DNA of 64,000 nucleotides from Aphelidium insulamus. Lineage: Eukaryota; Aphelidiomycota; Aphelidea; Aphelidiaceae. The translations under genes and the position numbers were made by a program. The notes under the pieces are model-generated. The model was not told where the DNA came from and did no database searches. It was given only the letters and a program-made list of their open reading frames with translations. Position 1 is the stretch's first letter; each line of letters begins with the position of its first letter. The stretch lies in assembly GCA_036784855.1 (NCBI GenBank), contig JAZDSV010000030.1:132997-196996 (forward strand). Reading direction: 5' to 3'. Below, piece after piece: positions 12,915 to 25,500 of the stretch.

Positions 12915-13801
12915 AACCGTGGTGTATGCATAGAGGAAGCATAATATCAGAATTATCATGTCGCGCGGTGGCCTCCGGAGCGTCGTTAGGAATTTGGAGG
13001 TGTGAGGGAAAATTGTGCAAACTGTGAACCAATCAAGTAATGGACGAATTGACATGGCACGCATATATGATTGTCCAGACCGCTAGCATCTCCTTAAATC
13101 AGGTGCAAAGGCTCTAATAATTGCTGCACCGTGGACATGGTCAGTGACTTGTGTTGTTGGCGCAGATGGCGCTCACTATGAGTTTCCCATCAAATCGATT
13201 GCGACAAAATATGGGCAGTCCGACTGCTATCGACTACGTATTTAATCAATAGTAATATCACTAAGCACATGAACATCAAAAGTCAATGTTAATACATTTG
13301 TTTACTCTGACTAGAATAAGGAGGTTGTCATTAATGCTTGGCTGTGTTGAAGAAGTGCGCAACTGTTACTTCACTGCATCGCCTTTCGCCCGAATCGCTA
13401 TTAGAATCAGCAATACCAGTGTGAAATGCTTGTTGGCAATATTTTCCCTGCGGTTCTGAAAGGAACAAAGATTTTCGAATTCGCAACGTGAAAGAAGCCA
13501 AAAAAATTCTGTTCGGAAAACGTCGCACTTTGGCATCTTCAGGCCATTTGTTTGGTTTCCTGGATGGAACCCGATGTGGTTGAGATCCACAATCCGTCAA
13601 GTCCAAATGTGGTCGAGACGCGAGCCTGCATTGCGCTATACAAGTTAAAGGACCATTATGATTGCTTGGTATCGCCGTCCCCGACTAACTTTGGCATTGG
13701 ACGAGATGGCGCTGTTCCGCTGCAAACTGACAATATGAAATGTGCAGCGAGAATGAGGTAAAATTCATGAAAGGCCTCCTGTTATGCAATGCAATACATC
13801 T
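12915..13801. other. Intergenic region, no supported gene
   Basis: Short open frames occur on both strands (for example 13331-13606 minus), but none has a recognisable domain, splice structure or repeat. The part next to 12915 should hold the promoter of the ankyrin gene. Confidence 0.4.
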
Positions 13802-15510
13802 TCAGGCCTTGCAGTCTGTGAGACACTTTTGTAGCGCGCGCTCAATGTCAATGCCACCGTAGCCGTACACATTATTCGGCACGGCGTCGCCGCTCTCACC
13901 GCCACAAGCCGACGTGCGAGTGTCTGGCGCACCAGTGGTGTAGTGCTCCGCGGTGTCTTGCAACAGCTGCTGCAGTGCCGGCACGTTGCGCGCCAGACAC
14001 GGGCAGCCCTGTGTGAGCAGGAGGACTGCGCCGCCCACATGCGGTGACGCCATCGACGTGCCGGAGAGGGAGGCGTAGCGGGTGCCACTGCCGCCGGGAT
14101 ACGCCGCCACAATCTGCGAACCGGGTGCCGTCACGTCGGGTTTGCGCACCATTGGCTGGTCGGCACCGCGTCCCAGTGGGTAGGCCGGGCCGCGCGATGA
14201 GAAGCTGGTGATCTTGGGGCTGCGCTTGCCGGTGGCACCGACGGAGGTGACCAGCGGCTCGTAGCCGGGCGGCGAATCCACCGTCGAACACCCTGGGCCC
14301 TCATTCCCCGCCGATACCGACATGAACACACCGGCGGCGTGCAGGACGGCGATGGCGCGCGAGAATGCATTGCGCGCACAGCCTTCGCTGCGCGGACAGC
14401 CGTACGAGTTGCCGATGGCGTGCGGGCGCACGGCCGGGTCCGGGTTCTCGCCCGCGAGGTCCGTGGGCGCCAGGAAGAACTGCAGACAATTCAGGTAGGT
14501 CTCGGAGCTGCCCAGGCCGCGGTCCATGTTGCGGCACGCGATCCACTTGGAGCCGGGTGCCACGCCGTAGCCGCGCGTGCCCACCGCAGTCGACGTGGTG
14601 TGTGTGCCGTGTCCGTTGTCGTCACATGGCTGCGCGCTATCGATGCCGCACGGACCTTCGCCGCGCATCAATGGCCGTTTGATGCCGTCGAACCAATTGT
14701 AGTCGTGGTTGACACCGGTACCATCGTCCATGCGGCCCTTGTAGTTGTCACGCAGAGATTCGTGCTGCCACGCCACGCCAGTGTCGGCATTGGCGTAGAT
14801 GGTGCCTTCGCCGCTGCCGGTGCTGGCCCAAACTTTCGGCGCCTTCACCCAGTCAATATTCCACTGCACTGCAGAAGTGCCATTGACAGCGGGCTGCAGC
14901 GCCGTATCGCCGCCAGCACTCGCCATTTGCATTGCCAGTAATTCGCCGTGGCGGCGCGGGTAGCTGTGACTGGTGGCGGCATCGTCTTCCACCTCGAGCG
15001 GCACGGCGAACGCGCGATTCGGTTCAATGTGCTCAACAGCGTCGGCGAGGGGCGTGTCAAGCAGTGCGTTGAGGGCACCGCTGCCCGTGCACCGCACCAC
15101 CAGCGCGTTCACGATGTAGAGCGGGCGCACGTCGGTGATATGGGGATCGGCGCGCAACTGCGCCACCAGCGCTGGTTGGGTGTTGGCGGCAGTCTGCTGC
15201 AGCTGGGCCAGCAGTGCTTGGCCGGCAGCCGCGCGCGACATGGTGGCATCCAGGCGCACGCTTGCCTGCTCCCGAAGCAACACCATGAATGACACCTCCA
15301 GCGGGTCAGTGGCGGCGGTGCGCGCCATGTCGGCCGCGCGAAGGTCCTCCAGCACCTGCACGGTGAGAAACATAGCTAGTGTACAGAGTACACAGGGTCA
15401 CAACTTGCCAGCGGGTGAACAGACGGCGCGGTACGCAATGCCACGCAATGTTCCGTGTGCATGGCGGCCACGGCGGCCACAGCGATGCATGCGCTCGTCA
15501 ACAGCTTCAT
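13802..15510 (-). CDS. Secreted subtilisin-like serine protease (S8, bacillopeptidase-F type)
   Basis: A secreted peptidase. The ATG at 15510 starts a signal peptide (MKLLTSACIAVAAVAAMHTE). A 38-nt intron (GTGTAC...GTGCAG, about 15409-15372) joins ASCDP to VLEDLRAADMART in frame. An inhibitor-I9-like propeptide follows (EVSFMVLLREQASVRLDATM, to about residue 140). The catalytic domain has the three S8 motifs in order: Asp in YANADTGVAWQHESL, His in DDNGHGTHTTSTAVG and Ser in SGTSMASPHVGGAVLLL. The oxyanion Asn lies in AIGNSYGCP, with SAGNEGPGCSTVDSPPGY after it. Cysteines near DSAQPCDDNGHG and GCPCLARN suggest disulfides outside the cell. No C-terminal membrane anchor is seen. The gene is intact and probably degrades extracellular protein or host material. 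Confidence 0.92.
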
Positions 15511-15797
15511 TTTTGTCGTTGCGAGTTTTCTATTGCTTCTTGTTTTTCATACTTCTCGTCTTGGAGCGATTTGATTGGCAGGCGTTGATTATTGCAGGGT
15601 TAGGTTACGGTTGGGAGTACATACAGTTAATAGACTGCTTTTGCATCTGTCACAAAAGAGAGAGAGCGAGACAGTACAAGTCATTCCGAATCTCTGTATG
15701 CTACTGCAATGCGCAGGGAGTGAGCACTTTGCTATTACTTTGCAATACATTGAACCGTTAGCAAGACAACATCGATGCACATGACTATATTCAATGT

Positions 15798-18700
15798 TCA
15801 ATGCTTTGCCACCTTCCAACTCCCATACTGCAGCAAGTCCATAAGGACGATGGACACTGCATAGACATCCACGGCAGTCGCATCAGCGCGACTCACATCT
15901 GTGACACGGAGCCGGTACCGCACAAACAGTTCCGGTGCCGCATATGGCAGCGAGAACCCGCCCATGTTTACCACCTGGAATGCATGCACCAGCTTTGACT
16001 GGCTGGAGAACATTTGTGAAATGCCGAAATCCGTCAGCACTGCCAGCGGGCGGCCCGTGCTCTGGTCCACGTCAATTAGCACATTGGGTGGCTTGATGTC
16101 GCAGTGCGCCACATCTCTGCCGTGCATGAATTGCAGACCGCGGCAAACGTCCAGTGCAAAACACAGCTTCAGTGCCATGGATGAGACTGTCCTTCCCTTC
16201 AGCCAGTCATGCAGTGAGCCATGCTGGTACACCTTCATTAACATGGCCAGTGGCTTATCACACCAGCCAATTAGCACGGCAATGTTTCGATGTCTGCCCA
16301 GATAGTGCATCACCGACAATTCCTGGTCAAATGCCTGTGCGCTGATCTCTGGTACTTTCTGCCGTGACTCTCCGACAATCTTGACAATGATCTTGGGGCC
16401 GAAGGCGGCCAGCTCTTTTCGAATAGCTGTGCCCATGTGCACGGCCCCGCCACCACCCTTTGCAATGCGGTCATTAATAGTGAAGTCTTTGCCGCTCTCA
16501 AACTGCAAGTATCCCGGTACAGCAAACTCGGTCAAGTAAGCGGTCGATGTGCCATTCGCCGTGGTGGTTGTGTAATTTCCAAATTCGCTCTTTTGCATTG
16601 TAGTGGTAGTCATAAACGTTTTATCGCGCTGTGACGACATGGACGACGCAGTCTGCATGTCAAATTCTGCCAATTTGGTTATTGTCTGGGAGCTCTGCGC
16701 CCGCTGATACTTGACTGCCCGGCGCCTTGCCAGCACGCAGTAAATGCTACCTGCGCACAGCAGTATGACGACCATGCTACCGACAACTGATACCAAGAGC
16801 AAGGTGAGGTTGGCCGTGTTTGCCACGTCTGGCCTGGACAGTGCATCGAGTGAACTCGGCGACGCACTGCCGAGATCGACTCCTTCCTCGACGCGGGAGA
16901 TAGCATTTCCCGATTCTGTTCAGCATTACTAAAACAGAACTTATCAAGTTGCTCAAACCTGGAGAAGCGATAGTTGTGGAAGCGTCATTCGCCACTGATA
17001 AAGTTATTAATGTCGCAGATAAAGAAGTAGTCAAAGTGGTAATTGTTGTAGAAGGGGTTGGTGGGACAGATGTCGTAGTAGATGTGCTCCAAGTTGTAGT
17101 AGTTGTTGTTGTTGTGTTGCGTGTCAGTAAAGTTGACTATGGAGAGGTTGTCGGTGTCTGAGAACTACTCAGTGAAACACTTGAAACACTAGTCATTGTT
17201 GCCGTAGAAGCACTAGTCGTTATTGCAGCAAAAACACTAGTCGTCGTTGCAGTAGAAACGCTAGTCGTCGTTGTTGCAGTAGAAACACTAGTCGTCGTTG
17301 TTGCAGTAGAAACACTAGTCGTTGTTGCAATAGTCGACATCGTAATAGAAACACTGGCAGATCTTGACGGTGGCGGAAATGAGGCCAACTGGTCAGCTAC
17401 TGAAAATCATTGGTTGCTATACAAAACTCGGCAGCGCACCTGTGAAGGTAAAGTCCAATTCCCATAGTTCATTCGTACTGCTAGACAAGTTGTAGCCACC
17501 TGAAATCAGATACGAAGGATTGTTGCCATAAATTGCAGCAGCTTGATGGGATTTTCTGGCCGGATGAATCGGCGATACAAGCATTGTCCATTGTTTGAGA
17601 GTTGTATTGTACAGCCAAAGATTGTCAACTACCAGACTGGAGTAGCTGTATCCGCCAAATACGCCAATTGATGAGTTGCTGCCAAACATGACAAACGAGT
17701 ACATGCCGCCGGGTGTGTTGGCGACCGAATAGGTACCTGGCGAAGTAGAATTATTTAACGGTTTGTTAATGGCAGTGTCTCCAGCCTCCAACGTCCAAAG
17801 CGAAGTGCTCAAGTCATATTTCCACATGTCGTACTTTGGGCCTGGTTCAGTTAATGGGGCATATAATAACTGAAGACAAGGGCATATGATTGCGTACCCG
17901 AATTCGTTCCATCTGTTCCAACTCCGCCGAATAGCCACATAGCACCTGCCAAAACGATGACTTTATGCTGAGTGCGTGCAGCCGGTTGTAGCGTTCCTGT
18001 GGGTCCGTAATTTCCACTTGACGCTGAGGTGTACGTTCCACCTAGTAGTGCCCATTGGTTTGTCGTGATCGAGTATTTCCACAAGTCGTTTGTGCCTATA
18101 TATGTAGAGCTGAGTAAACATTTCGGGCTTTTGTTTAGCAGCAACTTACGTGTGGCTACACCGCCGTTGAATGTATCACCGCCAAACAGTAGCAGCCACC
18201 CATCACCGATGCTAATATCCATGCTCGCGTATCCCTTCCCCGGAGGGGTGTACTTGTCTGCGGATCCTGAGGTCACTCCAAGAGTGTTGGCATCGCCTTT
18301 GAGCCAGACCCACATCGCGGTGGTTGGATCGTACCGGAATAAGTAGTTCATGTAGCTGGACGCTACATGAGTTAGAACAGGTGATATTGCAAAAGAATAA
18401 CTTGCACGATAATGCCCGGCCGCCGAACATGTACAACCCAGTTGACGGGTCAAACGCACAGGTCATGGAACACAGCGGCCCTGGCCAAGTGCTGTTTGAA
18501 GGTACACCCTTGGTGCCAGTGCTCAGAGCTCGTTCGTCGATCAGAGTCCACACACGCGTCGCCAAGTCAAATTTCCAAAAATCACCCAACGGCGTGGATG
18601 CTACATTCACGTGTCAAAATAACATACGTGCTTTAGCTCAACCGTCGTCTTGCCTATGCTATGCGTACCGCCATACAGATAGAGTGTCCCGGATGCGGAA

Positions 18701-18864
18701 CTCGACGCCGACACCGCGACACAGTGTTCGGAACGCGCCGCTGGATTCGGTACGCTAGGAGTAAGTATCTGCGCGGAACCACTAAGTAGCTGTGCCGAGT
18801 AGTTGAAGCTAAGGGCCGACACGACTGTTGCAAACACGCTGAACACAACGATCCGCAGCCACAT
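15798..18864 (-). CDS. Kelch-repeat receptor-like kinase, paralogue A
   Basis: Type I membrane protein built like a receptor kinase. The ATG at 18864 gives a signal peptide (MWLRIVVFSVFATVVSA) followed by FNYSAQLLSGS. Five to six kelch blades span exons from 18.8 to 17.4 kb (for example GDFWKFDLATRVWTLIDE, GWLLLFGGDTFNGG, TNELWELDFTFTG), with potential N-glycosylation sites. A Thr/Ser stalk made of TTTSVSTA repeats lies at 17.4-17.1 kb. The TM helix is LLLVSVVGSMVVILLCAGSI (about 16.8-16.74 kb), then a basic stop-transfer. The kinase has a Gly loop (AKGGGGAVHMG), VAIK-like IIVKIV, HCDIKPPN in place of HRD, DFGIS and YAAPELF. It stops at QYGSWKVAKH, just after helix F. The frame across the first intron near 18.6 kb does not resolve cleanly. 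Ligand unknown. Confidence 0.8.
17195..17345 (-). repeat. Minisatellite coding Thr/Ser stalk of kinase A
   Basis: Tandem units of about 24-27 bp (ACACTAGTCGTCGTTGTTGC and variants on the plus strand) encode the SVSTATTTT stalk of the receptor. Such arrays can change in copy number and so alter stalk length. Confidence 0.7.
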
Positions 18865-18915
18865 TGCAGTTCCCACAAGTAGACAGTAAATGAAAGAGGC
18901 GCTTAATTATAGGGT

Positions 18916-18932
18916 GCAGTAAAAATAGACGC
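18916..18932 (-). promoter_or_regulatory. Shared upstream element of kelch-kinase A
   Basis: Plus-strand GCAGTAAAAATAGACGC, 52 nt upstream of the ATG. Nearly the same sequence precedes paralogues B and C, each with a TAATnATAG tract beside it. It is a likely core-promoter or activator site. Confidence 0.5.
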
Positions 18933-19128
18933 AGATGTGTCCACGCAGACGGTGAGCATCATGAGCGAATTGCGGTTTTGTCTCAGTCTCAGCAATAGTT
19001 GCAAATTTACCCGTCCGAACGATGTGACGTGTGTTAATGTGCTTTATGGACTTCACAGTTACCACTGGTTGCACCGTTTTTTATATGTCCCATTACGAAC
19101 CGAAAGTAGATTTATCTATGTATATCGT

Positions 19129-22100
19129 TCAGTATATTGCAATGTTCCAGTTACTGAACTGAAGCAAGTCCATCAGCACGATCGACACGGCATAAACATC
19201 AACGGCAGTCGCATCAGCGCGACTGATATCCGTAATTTTTAGCCGGTACCTGATAAAGAGTTCTGGCGCCGCGTACAAAAGCGAGAACCCGCCCATGTTG
19301 ACTACCTCAAATGCATGCACCAGCTTTGACTGGCTGGAGAACATCTGCGAGATACCAAAATCCGTGAGCACTGCCAGCGGGCGGCCCGTGCTCTGGTCCA
19401 CCTCTATAAGCACGTTTGGTGGCTTAATATCGCAGTGTGCCACATCCTTTCCGTGCATAAATTGCAGACCGCGGCAAATGTCCATTGCGAAACACAGCTT
19501 CAGCGCCTTGGACGAGATTGTCCTTCCCTTCAGCCAGTCAAAAAGCGAACCGCGTGGGTACACTTTCATGAGCATGGCTAGCGGCTCGTCGCACCAACCA
19601 ATTAATACCGCAATGTTTCTATGTCTGCCCAGATAGTGCATGACAGACAATTCCTGATCAAAGGCTTTAGCGTTAAGCTCTGGTACTTTCTGTCGTGACT
19701 GTCCCACAATCTTGACAATGATTTTGGGGCCGTACGTTGCCAGTTCCTGACTAAGTGCTGTACCCATGTGGATGGCACCACCGCCACCCTTTGCAATACG
19801 GTCATTTATGATGAAATCTCGGTTATTCTCGAATTGCAAGAAACCAGGGACGGCAAACTCGGTCAAGTAGGCAGTCGATGTTCCGTTGGCGGTGGTGGTT
19901 GTATAATTACTGTATTCGCCAGTGGATGTCGTCATTGTGGACAAAATGTTTTCACGGCGAGACCGCATAGTCGACACACTAGTCATATCGTAGTCGGATG
20001 ATCGTGTAATTGCCTGTGAACTTTGAGCCCGCTGGTATTTTGTGCTGCTCCGCCTCCGTTGCGTGTAGTATACACTGCCACCACAAAGTAGTACGAATAT
20101 TAATGATCCAACCACTGCGAAAATCAATAGGGTGAAATCGAATGCGCCACTTGCTGTCGGCCCATCTCGGCTAGAAAAGATTTCAAACGGGGTCAGCGTC
20201 ACGGCATCATTGCTGGAATCAACACCCTCATCGAATGTAGAAAATCCATTTCCGGAATCTATAATTATTTGGGCGCATAAAACAAAACAGATAGACGAAC
20301 CTGATGTTATCGTGGCAGCATCCGACAATACCAATATGGCACTTGTAGCGCTTGACGTATGCACGCTGGAAATTGATGCACTAATCAAACTGCTGCTTAG
20401 TGCCGATGTTGTAATGCTGGTGATGAAGCCAAATGAACTTGTAGATTTAGGCGCGGTTGCTTGTTTACTACTGGGCAGTGTACTAATGGCGGTACTAAAG
20501 CTCGGTGAGGTTACGGTTGTTGTTCCAGGGTTGAAGGTTCCTGACGCAGTGGATACAGAGACTGTGCTCAATGCCGTGAAAGCGGATGCTGAAGTCAATG
20601 GTGGTGCTAATGATGTTGACTTGCCGATAAATGGCGACGTATTTGACGGGATAGTAGGTGTATGCGAACTGATACTTGTCGTTATAATAGAATTTGAATA
20701 TGTTGACGTGACGTTTGTTGGCGACAATTGATCAGCTGTTGATTAGCTCTATGCTTGGTGCACAGGCAATCACACTCAATCTAACCTGTAAATGTAAAGT
20801 CCAATTCCCATAGTTCATTCGTGCTATCTGAGACATTATAGTTGTAACCGCCGGAAATCAAATGAGCAGGATTGGAGCCATAAATTGAAGCAATTTGGTG
20901 CGATTTTCTAGCCGGATGGATCGGCGATACAAGCATTGTCCACTGTTTCAGTGTCGTGTTGTACAGCCATAGATCGTCACTCATTGCTCCATATCTGTAT
21001 CCGTCGAATATACCGATCGTTGCGTTACTGCCAAACATTGCGAATGAAAATATTCCGCCAGGTGTGTTGGCAGTCGCAAACAGGCCAGGCACTGTAGTAT
21101 TGATCGCCGCTTTGTTGACGGTTGAATCACCAGCCTCGAGGCTCCATAAAAGTGAGGTCAAGTCATACCTCCACATGTCAGACTTTGCACCTGTTCATGA
21201 ATTAGATACGTTTCCCTATAAAATTAGCGAAATACCAGAAATGGCTCCATCTGGCCCGTATCCGCCAAACAACCAGAAGGAGCCTGCCATCACTATGGCC
21301 CTTTGCTGGGTTCGCCCAGATGGCTGCATGACTCCCGCGGGTCCATAATTACCTGCGGACGATGCTGTAAACGTTCCACTCAAAAGAGTCCACTGGTTTG
21401 CGCCAATTGAATATCTCCACAAATCGTTGGTATCTAAGGGTCGTCAAATTCTTCAGATCGTTACCAAAAAGAACTTACATTGAACACCGCTAATGATATA
21501 GCTGCTTCCACCAAACAACAGCAGCCAACCATCACTAACGCTGATGTCCATGCTTGCATAATGCTTACCCGGAGGCGTGTTCTTGTCAACGGAATCAGTG
21601 CTAACACCAAGAGAGTTCGGGTCGCCTTTAAGCCACACCCAATTAGTTGTAGACGGATCGTAGCGAAACAGGAAATTCATGTAGCTGGTCACTAGAATAT
21701 TGCAAACATTACGTTAAATATGTGTGACGTGGCTAACTCATACTTGCCATTTGAATGACCGCCAAAGATATAAAAACCAGTTGACGGGTCCCAAGCACAA
21801 TTCATGTAACACAGCGGCCCGGGCCATGTGCTGTAAGATGATGCGCCCTTTGTTCCCGTGTTCAAAACGCGCTCACCACTGAGCGCCCATACGCGTTTCG
21901 ACAGGTCGAATTTCCAAAAATCGCCAGATACGGTGGGATCTACATGAATTGTGAGTTTTGACATTGAATATCGCTGACTGCTTTCTTTCCTCCACCCATG
22001 TTGGTCATGCCACCATATAGATAAAGTAAACCAGATGAGGGCGCGGACGCAGACACTGCAACGCAGTGATCGAAACGGGCCCCAGGAGTTGGCGTAGTGG

Positions 22101-22251
22101 GACCATACGTTTGCACTTGTCCAAATGTAGTGGAACCACTTAACAGCTGGGCCGAGTAATTGAAGGCGAGTGGCGACGCGACTGTTGCATATAAGCTCAA
22201 CACCGTGATACTTTGCCATTTGTTGGAAAACATAGCCGCAATATAATTCAT
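19129..22251 (-). CDS. Kelch-repeat receptor-like kinase, paralogue B
   Basis: Same plan as paralogue A. The start is ATG 22251 (MNYIAAMFSNKWQSITVL) or the in-frame ATG at 22233. The signal peptide leads into LAFNYSAQLLSGSTTFGQ. Kelch blades lie in several exons from 22.2 to 20.8 kb (GDFWKFDLSKRVWALSGE, GWLLLFGGSSYI, GSFWLFGGYGPDGA, TNELWELDFTFTG). The Ser/Thr stalk (20.73-20.3 kb) is non-repetitive. The TM helix is FTLLIFAVVGSLIFVLLCGG, then RRRSSTKYQRAQSSQAITR. The kinase has RIAKGGGGAIHMG, IIVKIV, HCDIKPPN, DFGISQMF and YAAPELF, and ends QFSNWNIAIY. It lacks helices G-I. It is one of three head-to-tail genes, so probably the product of tandem duplication. Substrate and ligand are unknown; the Lys after HCDI suggests Ser/Thr rather than Tyr specificity. 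Confidence 0.83.
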
Positions 22252-22281
22252 GGAGAAGGACCACCTAACAATAGATCATGT

Positions 22282-22297
22282 GCGGTAAAAATAGCCG
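22282..22297 (-). promoter_or_regulatory. Shared upstream element of kelch-kinase B
   Basis: Plus-strand GCGGTAAAAATAGCCG, 31 nt from ATG 22251 (49 nt from ATG 22233), matching the elements upstream of paralogues A and C. Confidence 0.5.
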
Positions 22298-22547
22298 TTT
22301 CCAGCCTGGCGGTGGCAATTGCATAAAGAACCACAAATAAAGACCATAAAAAAAATTGGCTACAACATGTGGGCGCTGTCACGTGCCAACAATGCTCCTC
22401 AAGGGGTTATGGTAAGCAAATAAGGAGACCAATAGGGATGATCGTAAGATTTCTTTCAACACCTGCAATTTCTTGGCACATTATAATGTGCGACAACGGT
22501 ACGAAGTCCAACAAGTCAATAGTACAATGTGTACAACAAAACAATCA

Positions 22548-25500
22548 CTACATTGCAATGTTCCAGTTTCTGAACTGCAGCAAGTCCATCAGCACGATCG
22601 ACACGGCATAAACATCAACGGCAGTCGCATCAGCGCGACTGACATCTGTGATTCCCAGCCGGTACCTGATAAAGAGTTCTGGCGCCGCGTACAAAAGCGA
22701 GAACCCGCCCATGTTGACAACTTCGAATGCATGTACCAGCTTTGACTGGCTGGAGAACATCTGCGAGATACCAAAATCCGTGAGCACTGCCAGCGGGCGG
22801 CCAGTGCTCTGGTCCACGTCAATTAGCACATTGGGCGGTTTGATGTCGCAGTGGGCCACATCTTTGCCATGCATGAACTGCAGACCGCGGCAAATGTCCA
22901 TTGCAAAACACAGCTTCAGCGCCTTGGATGAGACTGTCCTTCCCTTCAGCCAGTCAAAGAGCGAACCGCGTGGGTACACTTTCATGAGCATGGCAAGCGG
23001 TTCGTCGCACCAGCCAATTAGTACAGCAATGTTTCGGTGTCGACCAAGGTAGTGCATGACGGACAGCTCCTGGTCAAATGCCTGCGCATTGATTTCTGGT
23101 ACTTTTTGCCGTGATTCCCCCACAATCTTGACAATGAATTTCGGTCCGTACTTGCCCAATTCCTGCGTGAGTGCGGTGGCCATATGTATCGCCCCTCCTC
23201 CTCCCTTTGCAATTCGGTCATTTATGGTGAAATCTCGGCCATTCTCGAATTGCAAGAAGCCCGGGACGGCAAACTCGGTCAAGTAGGCAGTCGATGTGCC
23301 GTTGGCGGTAGTGGTTGTATTATTTACGTACTCCCCGCTTAATACGGTCGTGGTGGATAGAGAGAGTAGATCGCGACGAGACCGCGCCGATGATACCGAA
23401 GTCAAGTCGTAGTCTGATGATCGTGCAATTGCCAGTGAACTACGCGCTCGCTGATACTTTGCCGAGCCACGCTTTCGCAGCACATAATATGCACTGCCGA
23501 TACAAAGTGATAGAAACGCTAATCCTGCAACAACCGCGACAATAACTATGGTAAAATCGGCTGCTTTTGCTTCCACGGCCACTTTACGATTGGACAGGGT
23601 TTCAACCGCGGTCGTCGGTGTTGCAGCATCTGTATTGATATCGACGCCTCCATCGATTCTGGACACTTGATTGTCGGCATCTATGACCAAACGTTAGTGC
23701 AACAGCTATCTATCACCATTCCACGGGCCTGAGGGGGAGATTATGGTGACGGGAGAGTCGTTTGAGGCACTTGTCGCGTCCAAACTTGATGTGGATGCGT
23801 TTGATGAGCTGGTTGCAGTGGAACTTGTACTGCCAACGAAAACGGAACTTGCACTGCTGGTGGAAAGTGAGCTTGCACTGCTGCTTGATGTGGACAACGA
23901 TGAAGTAGAGGTAGTTGAGCTTGATGAGCTTGATGATTTGGTCGTGGTCGTCTGCTTGCTACTGGAAAGTGAGGTACTTGATCGTTGGGTTCCGGTGGTG
24001 GTTGTTACTGAACTGCTGCTCAACGGCAAGGTGCTGTTTGATGTCATTGAATTTGGAGTTGAAACTGATGTGGTCGTTGAAGAAGCAGTACTAGATCCCG
24101 GGTTGATAGGCACCACCGCTGTGGTTGAGGTTGGCTGAATGGTAGGTGGAGTACTAAACGTTGTTGAAGCAGATGTTGTTGCTGTTTGAATTGAGGTAGA
24201 AGTGCCTGTCGTCGAGGTAATGGGCGTCGCGGTTGTCGCCGTTGTTGTCTTGCTCACCAATGTTGTTGTTGTCGATGATGAGGAGGTTGTCGGTGTTTGC
24301 GTACTGCTACTTGAGGTTGAAGTCACCGCTGCTGAGGATGACGTCATCAAACTGCTCGATGTTGTTGTTGCCGCAGGCAATGGGTCAGCTACTCCTCATC
24401 AATTTATGTAAATAGCATATTTAGCAGCTGCAGTCGTACCTGTAAATGTAAAGTCCAGTTCCCAAAGTTCATTGGTACTATTGCTGATATCATAGTTCGA
24501 TCCACCGAATATCAAATATGACGGACTGCGGCCGTAAATTGAAGCAAGTTGGTGGGATTTTCTAGCCGGATGAATAGGTGATGCAAGCATTGTCCACTGT
24601 TTGAGTGTAGTGTTGTATAGCCATAAATCGTCAAGCATTACGCTCGATCTATATCCGCCATAGATTCCAATTGATGAATTACTTCCAAACATGACAAAGA
24701 AAACTAGTCCACCGGGAGTGTTTGCAGCTGCGAAGTCGCCAGGCGGAGTAGTATTTACAGAATCTTTGTAAAGCGCTGCGTTACCTGCCTCCAGGCTCCA
24801 CAAAGAAGTGCCCAAGTCATATTTCCACATATCATATAGGTACCCTATACATTGTAAATAAATACCAAATGATCAGTTAAGATAAACGGCGTACCTGTAC
24901 CAGTACCACTGTATCCAGCTCCACCGAATACCCACACAGCGCCTGCCATCGCCTTTATTTTGTGCGCAGCTCGTCCCGATGGAATAAGATTTCCACTGGG
25001 GCCATAATTTCCAATAGACCTGGATGTGAATGTTCCACCCAACAAAGCCCATTGGTTTGTCCCGATCGTGTATCTCCACAAATCATTGCCATCTTGGACG
25101 CATCAAACGGGATAACAAAAGAGATTCCTAGAAAACTTACAAAAAGAACTGCCGCCACTATTATAACTGTCGCCTCCAAACAGTAGCAGCCATCCATCAC
25201 TGATACTTATATCCATGCTCGTATACTGCTTACCAGGTGGGGTGTACTTGTCCGCCACCGGTCCAGAAGTTACTCCTAGCGAATTCAAGTCCCCTTTGAG
25301 CCACACCCACATGGCCGTGGACGGATCGTAGCGAAACAGGAAGTTCATATAGCTGACCACTGCGCATTAGTGTAAGTAGGATAATGATAATGGTTATTAT
25401 AATATTGTTCTTGCCTCCTTGACCGCCAAACATATAGAGGCCGGTTGATGGGTCAAACACGCACGTCATGTAGCACAGTGTTCCGGGCCAAGTGTTGCTC

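Noticed and set aside
13331-13606. Minus-strand 91-residue open frame as a gene
   Set aside because: Overlapping frames of similar length on both strands, no recognisable motif, no splice context.
14339-14941. Plus-strand 200-residue frame antisense to the subtilisin
   Set aside because: A shadow of GC-rich codons; the minus strand carries the full catalytic triad.
17195-17345. CRISPR-like array
   Set aside because: The repeats are an in-frame Thr/Ser coding minisatellite in a eukaryotic gene; there are no unique spacers.
20132-20731. Plus-strand 199-residue open frame opposite the stalk of kinase B
   Set aside because: It is the antisense reading of Ser/Thr-rich codons (giving Val/Leu/Asp), not an independent protein. 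The same holds for 23743-24138.
22300-22560. Missing C-terminal kinase exon downstream of paralogue C
   Set aside because: I tested the visible GT...AG pairs there; each leads quickly to a stop and none encodes helices G-I.
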